From assembly GCA_021792015.1 (NCBI GenBank), contig JAJYVM010000022.1:1-17768 (forward strand): 17,768 nt of DNA. Reading direction: 5' to 3'. The position numbers and the translations under genes are program-made. Of this stretch, positions 13,808 through 17,768 are shown one piece after another. This stretch comes from Bacillota bacterium (GTDB lineage Bacteria > Bacillota > Sulfobacillia > RBS10-35 > JAJYVM01). A model generated the notes under the pieces. The model saw only the letters and a program-made list of their open reading frames with translations, did no database searches and was not told the origin of the DNA. Each line of letters starts with the position of its first letter. Position 1 is the first letter of the stretch.

Positions 13808-14776
13808 TTAGAGCGCGACCACCACGCGGCCGCGCACCCGGCCGGCCAGGATCTCCTCGCTCAGGCCCTGCGCCTGCTCCAGGGGCACCACCCGAAACAG
13901 GCCGTCCAGCACGTCGGCCGGCATCTCGCGGGCCAGACGCCCCCAGGCCTCCAGCCGGCGGGCCTGCGGGCAGTAATTGCTGTCGATGCCCGCCAGCGTC
14001 ACGCCCCGCAGGATGAACGGGTACACCGTCGTCGCCAGGGCGCTGCCGCCGGCCAGGCCGCAGGCCGCCACGCAGCCGTCGCGCGCGGCCGCCCGCAGCA
14101 GGCCGGCCAGCGTGTCGCCCCCCACCGTGTCCACGGCGCCGGCCCAGGTCTCACGGGCAAGCGGCCCCCGCCCCGGCGCCGCCGTCGCGGCCCGGTCCAC
14201 AATCTCCGCCGCGCCGAGGCCCTTCAGGTAGTCGGCCAGCTCCGGGCGGCCCGTCGAGGCCGCCACCTGGTAGCCGGCCCGCGCCAGCAGGACCACGGCC
14301 ACGCTGCCCACGCCGCCGGCGGCGCCCGTGACGATGACCCGGCCGCCGGGCGCCACGCCGTGCGCCTGCAGGGCCATGACGGACAGCATCGCCGTGAAGC
14401 CGGCGGTGCCGAGGGCCATGGCGCGCTGGGCGCTCAGGCCCGCGGGCAGCGGCACCAGCCACTCGGCGCGCAGGCGGGCCATCTCGGCGTAGCCACCCCA
14501 GTGCTCCTCCCCCAGCCCCCAGCCGGTGGCCAGGACCGCATCGCCCGGCTTGAACTCGGGGCTGGCGGACTCGGCCACGGTGCCGGCGAGGTCGATCCCC
14601 GGCACCATCGGGTAGCTGCGCACGATGCCGCGGCGCCCGGCCAGCGCCATGCCGTCCTTGTAGTTGAGGCTCGAGTGCGAGACCTTCACCAGGACGTCGC
14701 CTTCAGGAAGATCACCCGGCGCCAGGTCGCGGATCTGCCCCGGGACGCCCTCCTGCTCGAGCACCAGCGCCTTCAT
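13808..14776 (-). CDS. acuI: Acrylyl-CoA reductase (NADPH)/YhdH-type MDR oxidoreductase
   Basis: A zinc-free medium-chain dehydrogenase/reductase of 322 aa. The N-terminal MKALVLEQEG, the block SSLNYKDGMALAG, YPMVPGIDLAGTV and the Rossmann motif VTGAAGGVGSVAV (middle of the protein) are characteristic of the YhdH/AcuI branch. That branch reduces acrylyl-CoA to propionyl-CoA and detoxifies this electrophile. The upstream MDR stop and this ATG share an A (TGATG), with GGAGG 7 nt before the ATG; GTG 14779 is an alternative start. The position in an HxlR-headed operon fits a response to reactive electrophiles. The specific substrate remains a family-level inference. Confidence 0.85.
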   Translation of the reverse strand: MKALVLEQEGVPGQIRDLAPGDLPEGDVLVKVSHSSLNYKDGMALAGRRGIVRSYPMVPGIDLAGTVAESASPEFKPGDAVLATGWGLGEEHWGGYAEMARLRAEWLVPLPAGLSAQRAMALGTAGFTAMLSVMALQAHGVAPGGRVIVTGAAGGVGSVAVVLLARAGYQVAASTGRPELADYLKGLGAAEIVDRAATAAPGRGPLARETWAGAVDTVGGDTLAGLLRAAARDGCVAACGLAGGSALATTVYPFILRGVTLAGIDSNYCPQARRLEAWGRLAREMPADVLDGLFRVVPLEQAQGLSEEILAGRVRGRVVVAL

Positions 14777-15678
14777 CACGCCACCTCCAGGACGGCCTTG
14801 CCGGCGAATCTGCGGTCGATGAGGTCGGCGGCGAGGGCCGCCACCTCCGTCCAGGGCGCCGCAACCTCGACGGAGGTCTTCAGGCGCCCCTCGTCAATCA
14901 GTCGCAGCAGGCGCCCAAGGCCCACGGCCGCGCTCTCCCTGCGCAGCTCATGCGTGAGCACCAGCCCGAAGAGCCTCGGCCCGCCCACCCGGAAGAAGCC
15001 CCCGACGTCGAGGGTGGCCGTCGACGATTCCGAGGTGCCGAAGCTGACGCAGACGCCATCCGGCGCGAGCGCCGCAAGCGCCGCCCCGAGCGCGCGTCCG
15101 CCGACCGACTCCACGATGAGGTGGTACGGCGCCCGTGCCGTGACCTCCGCGATGGGCTCGGCGCCTGTGGCCGCGACGACATCACGATGGGTCCGCACGA
15201 GGCCCGCCACGTCGGCTCCGCTCAGCCGCGCCAGCTGGCACGCAAACAGCCCCACCCCGCCCGATGCGCCCGTCACCAGCACGCGGCGCCCCAAAAGGCT
15301 CCCGCCCTGGTAGATGGCGTGCAGCGCCGTCAGGCCTGCCACCGGCAGGGTGGCGGCCTGCTGGAGCGAAACGCCCGCCGGCACCTCGGCCAGCGAATGG
15401 GTGGGGACGGCCACACGCTCTGCCCATGCGCCTGAGGGCAGAAGGCCCACGACCCGCGCCCCCGCATGCGGTCCGGACCCATCCGCCGCGGGCACTTCCA
15501 CCGTTCCCGCTGCATCCCATCCCGGCCGCCAGTCGGCCGTCGAAGACAGGGCCCGTTTCACTTCGCCGCGGTTCAGGGAGATGGCCGCGACGCGCACCAG
15601 GGCCTCACCCGGGAGAGGTCGCGGCTCCGGAACCTCGTTGATTCTCAGGCCTTGGGGCCCGGCAATGATGGCTCGCAT
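14776..15678 (-). CDS. Zinc-free MDR oxidoreductase (quinone oxidoreductase-like)
   Basis: A 300-aa medium-chain dehydrogenase. The GroES-like N-terminal half contains AAISLNRGEVKRAL and GWDAAGTVE. The NAD(P)H Rossmann half carries VTGASGGVGLFACQLA, and no structural or catalytic zinc cysteines are visible. The likely activity is NADPH-dependent reduction of quinones or enals. ATG 15678 has GGAGGGCGGG upstream and lies inside the 3' end of hxlR (34-nt overlap), so the two are co-transcribed. This is the classic arrangement of HxlR regulators with the oxidoreductase they control. Confidence 0.87.
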   Translation of the reverse strand: MRAIIAGPQGLRINEVPEPRPLPGEALVRVAAISLNRGEVKRALSSTADWRPGWDAAGTVEVPAADGSGPHAGARVVGLLPSGAWAERVAVPTHSLAEVPAGVSLQQAATLPVAGLTALHAIYQGGSLLGRRVLVTGASGGVGLFACQLARLSGADVAGLVRTHRDVVAATGAEPIAEVTARAPYHLIVESVGGRALGAALAALAPDGVCVSFGTSESSTATLDVGGFFRVGGPRLFGLVLTHELRRESAAVGLGRLLRLIDEGRLKTSVEVAAPWTEVAALAADLIDRRFAGKAVLEVA

Positions 15679-16013
15679 GGACCCGCCCTCCGCTCCAGAG
15701 GATCCTCACACTCCGGCAGCCACTGCTCGCCAAACTGCCGAAGGGCGCTAATGCAAGGCAGCAGCGCCTGCCCCATGCCCGTCAGCTGATACTGGACGCC
15801 GGGCGGGTGTCCCGGCAGGCTGGTGCGCGTGAGCACGCCCACGCGCACCAGCCGCTGGAGACGGCCGGACAGCAGCCGCGTATTCCCCGCCGCGGAGCCC
15901 AACAGCTCCCCGAAGCGCCGAGGGCCGGCGGATAGGTCGCGCACGATCAGGATGCTGGTACTGTCGCCGAGCACCCGCGCCGCCCGCGCCACTGGACACG
16001 ACCACGAATCCAG
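15645..16013 (-). CDS. HxlR-family winged-helix transcriptional regulator with N-terminal Cys
   Basis: A 122-aa MarR/HxlR-type repressor or activator. CPVARAARVLGD is the family N-terminus, IVRDLSAGPRRFGELL covers helix 2 and the turn, and LLSGRLQRLVRVGVLTRTSL is the recognition helix and wing. The conventional start GTG 15992 would remove the conserved CP. In-frame CTG 16013-16011 lies 6 nt after GAGGGGGG (16027-16020) and gives MDSWSCPVARA, with Cys at residue 6. That is the position of the redox-sensing Cys in Bacillus YodB, which suggests thiol/quinone sensing. The gene overlaps the downstream MDR gene and diverges from trx across a perfect 19-bp palindrome. Confidence 0.88.
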   Translation of the reverse strand: MDSWSCPVARAARVLGDSTSILIVRDLSAGPRRFGELLGSAAGNTRLLSGRLQRLVRVGVLTRTSLPGHPPGVQYQLTGMGQALLPCISALRQFGEQWLPECEDPLERRAGPCEPSLPGPKA

Positions 16014-16047
16014 GCGCGACCCCCCTCGGCCCCCATGATGTTCGCTC

Positions 16048-16066
16048 CGCTTGCAAATTGCAAGCG
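16048..16066. promoter_or_regulatory. Perfect 19-bp palindrome, probable HxlR operator
   Basis: CGCTTGCAAATTGCAAGCG has 9-bp arms around a central A. It lies between hxlR (start 16013, minus) and trx (start 16099, plus) and overlaps the trx -35 element. Location and symmetry fit an autoregulatory operator for the adjacent dimeric HxlR protein; binding is inferred. Confidence 0.72.
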
Positions 16067-16078
16067 ACAGGGTATACT
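16051..16078 (+). promoter_or_regulatory. Sigma-A-type promoter for trx
   Basis: TTGCAA (16051-16056) and TATACT (16073-16078) with a 16-bp spacer. A start near 16085 leaves a short leader holding GGGGG (16087-16091), 7 nt before the trx ATG. The -35 lies inside the palindrome, so repressor binding would block it. Because TTGCAA is itself palindromic, a divergent -35 for hxlR is also possible. Confidence 0.6.
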
Positions 16079-16098
16079 CATGGATCGGGGGTGCTGAG

Positions 16099-16419
16099 AT
16101 GACGATTCAGGCGGTCCGGGGCGACACGTTCGATCAGGAGGTCCTGGGCGCCGGCAACCCGGTGCTGGTTGATTTCTGGGCGACCTGGTGCGGTCCCTGC
16201 CGCATGGTGGCGCCCATTATCGACGAGATCGCGACCAACTACGCCGGCAAGGTGAAGGTGGTCAAGGTCGACGTCGACGAGGCCCCGGAGCTGGCGGAGC
16301 GCTACGGGATCGCATCGATCCCGACGGTCATGCTGTTCAGCGGCGGGCAGGAGTCGAGCCGCTGGGTCGGGGTGCAGCGCCGCTCGGTCTATACCCAGGC
16401 CCTCGACGCGCTGAGCTGA
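16099..16419 (+). CDS. trxA: Thioredoxin
   Basis: A 106-aa cytosolic disulfide reductase with the active site FWATWCGPCRMVAPIIDEIA and the cis-proline in IASIPTVMLF. Length and motifs are those of a standard thioredoxin, not a membrane-tethered or extracytoplasmic variant. ATG 16099 has GGGGG upstream at 7-nt spacing; the in-frame ATG 16051 would lie inside the operator. It is divergent from hxlR and probably shares its control, linking a thiol-repair protein to the electrophile-reductase operon. Its last 83 bases overlap the 3' end of the convergent flavin oxidase gene. Confidence 0.94.
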   Translation: MTIQAVRGDTFDQEVLGAGNPVLVDFWATWCGPCRMVAPIIDEIATNYAGKVKVVKVDVDEAPELAERYGIASIPTVMLFSGGQESSRWVGVQRRSVYTQALDALS

Positions 16420-17710
16420 GGCCCTGCGGGAAGTCGAACACGTTGCCCGGGTCGTACCGCCGCTTGACCCGCAGAAGGCGCGGCAGGCTGCCCGCGTAGT
16501 ACGCGTCGGGCCAGTCCGCGATGTCCGCGTCGATGTAGTTCACATAGGCGCCGCGTGTCCAGGGCAGCATGGCGCGGCGCAGCCCGTTCACCCAGCCGAC
16601 GGCCGCCGGGCCGTCGGCTGGGTCTTGCCAATATGCCTGGTACTGCAGGCTGCAGCGGGCAGCGCGCCACGGATAGGCCCCGTCGGCGAAGTCGGCCTCC
16701 GCCCCGCCGTGCAGGTTGAACTGGACGGCCGTATTCGGACTGGGCGCCCGCTGCAGCCAGCTCACCAACGTCTGCACGGCCGGCTCCGGAAAGGCCTCGA
16801 ACTGATAGGCCGACGTGTTCTTGAACCGGCTGAGGGCGGGCTCGTATGCCCACTCCCCCACGAAGCGATGCACGGCCTCGATGTAGGTCTCGTAGACAAC
16901 CCGCACCGACGACGGCGGCGCCGCCCGCACCAGGGGCGCGATCAGCCGCTCCAGCTCCGCCTGCGGCCCCACGAACTGCCCGAGGGCCGTGACGCCGCCG
17001 GGTCCGAGCACCAGGATGGGCGTCAGCCGCCGGTCCAGCGCCTGCGGGTCCGCCCAGCCCTGCCAGGCGCCGAAGACGGCGCGAAGGGCGCCGAACGGCC
17101 AGCTCACGCTGTACACGGTCACGTGGTCGATCGGATGCACCCGGAACTCGAAGCGGGTGACGATGCCGAAGTTACCGCCCCCGCCGCCGCGGCTGGCCCA
17201 CAGGAGATCGGGCGCCGCGCGGACCAGCCGGCCGCCGGCATCGACCATCTCCAACCCCACCAGGCTGTCGCAGGCGAGCCCCAGGCAGCGCACGAGGAGT
17301 CCGAAGCCGCCGCCCAGGGTCAGCCCCGCGATCCCCACGCCCGTGCAGCTCCCGGCGGGGATGGTCACCTGTCCGTCCGCCCACAGGGCGTCGTAGACCT
17401 GCCCGAGGGTGGCGCCGGCGCCGACGCTGGCCGTATCGCCCGTCCGCGCCACGGCGTTCAGGGGGCTGACGTCGATGACCACCCCGCCATCCAGCACGGA
17501 GTACGCCTCGTAGCTGTGGCGGCCGCTCCGCGCCCGGAGCGGCAGGCGGTGCTGCCGCGACCAGCGCACGGCGGTCTGCACATCCCGCACCGACCGGCAG
17601 AAGACCACGTACCGCGGGAAGCGGTCGAACCGGCGGTTGAAGTCCATGCGGGCGGCCGGATAGCTCGGGTCGTGTGGGGTGACGACCTCACCCGTCAGCG
17701 TCGGCTGCAT
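16337..17710 (-). CDS. FAD-binding PCMH/BBE-domain oxidoreductase (bicovalent FAD)
   Basis: A 457-aa berberine-bridge-type flavoprotein oxidase. The PCMH FAD domain contains RSGRHSYEAYS (His 65) and GSCTGVGIAGLTLGGGFG (Cys 122), the two residues that attach FAD bicovalently in this family, and SRGGGGGNFGIVT. The C-terminal BBE domain ends with LPRLLRVKRRYDPGNVFDFPQ. Relatives oxidise sugars, alkaloids or oligosaccharides; the substrate is not readable here. The family ends near FDFPQ, but this frame runs on for a further 26 or so Arg/Pro/Ser-rich residues, antisense through the end of trx, as if the ancestral stop were lost. ATG 17710 has no clear Shine-Dalgarno. Bases 17711-17768 hold no gene, only a weak TAGCGT upstream of the ATG. 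Confidence 0.9.
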   Translation of the reverse strand: MQPTLTGEVVTPHDPSYPAARMDFNRRFDRFPRYVVFCRSVRDVQTAVRWSRQHRLPLRARSGRHSYEAYSVLDGGVVIDVSPLNAVARTGDTASVGAGATLGQVYDALWADGQVTIPAGSCTGVGIAGLTLGGGFGLLVRCLGLACDSLVGLEMVDAGGRLVRAAPDLLWASRGGGGGNFGIVTRFEFRVHPIDHVTVYSVSWPFGALRAVFGAWQGWADPQALDRRLTPILVLGPGGVTALGQFVGPQAELERLIAPLVRAAPPSSVRVVYETYIEAVHRFVGEWAYEPALSRFKNTSAYQFEAFPEPAVQTLVSWLQRAPSPNTAVQFNLHGGAEADFADGAYPWRAARCSLQYQAYWQDPADGPAAVGWVNGLRRAMLPWTRGAYVNYIDADIADWPDAYYAGSLPRLLRVKRRYDPGNVFDFPQGLSSARRGPGYRPSGAAPRPSGSTPARR

Positions 17711-17768
17711 GGACCACGCTACGCGGCCCGCCGGCGGCAGGTGAAGGGTGCAGCGGGCGAATCTTTGC

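Overview
The window is a very GC-rich stretch of bacterial chromosome with dense, partly overlapping genes and strong GGAGG-type ribosome binding sites. Three features point to a high-GC, probably spore-forming member of the Bacillota (Symbiobacterium/Thermaerobacter/Limnochorda-like). These are a split glycine decarboxylase (separate gcvPA and gcvPB), a SpoIIP-family protein otherwise known from endospore formers, and an HxlR regulator. The placement is an inference; the window has no rRNA or tRNA to test it.

Left part (1-6866, minus strand, read right to left): an acyl-CoA ligase, then a tight glycine cleavage operon gcvT-gcvH-gcvPA-gcvPB, closing with apt (adenine phosphoribosyltransferase). 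Downstream of apt lies the remnant of a cell-wall amidase. It is interrupted by exactly three perfect copies of a 37-bp hairpin-forming tandem repeat; removing the 111 bp joins the amidase reading frame seamlessly. The glycine cleavage complex yields methylene-tetrahydrofolate, CO2, NH3 and NADH, and apt salvages purines, so one-carbon and purine metabolism are linked in one transcript.

Middle (6867-12260): a divergent intergenic region with an 8-10-8 inverted repeat and a 14-bp palindrome, then a plus-strand ABC exporter pair (ATPase and a large permease that overlap by 8 nt). A hairpin separates the pair from a converging URO-D-superfamily protein. A 375-bp structured intergenic region follows, then a divergent M20 metallopeptidase ending in a long perfect hairpin, and a truncated esterase.

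Right part (12382-17710): a VapBC-type toxin-antitoxin pair whose promoter predicts a leaderless transcript. To its right is a minus-strand operon hxlR - MDR oxidoreductase - acuI-like reductase - spoIIP-like gene. hxlR diverges from a thioredoxin gene across a perfect 19-bp palindrome that overlaps the thioredoxin -35 element. The regulator has a Cys-Pro-Val motif at residue 6, so this looks like a small thiol/electrophile-responsive regulon. A flavin oxidase with the residues for bicovalent FAD attachment converges on the thioredoxin gene and overlaps it antisense by 83 bp.

A recurring theme is that three genes (apt, gcvH, hxlR) have no usable ATG/GTG/TTG upstream of their conserved N-termini. 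Each has an in-frame CTG 6-7 nt after a strong Shine-Dalgarno sequence, suggesting CTG initiation.
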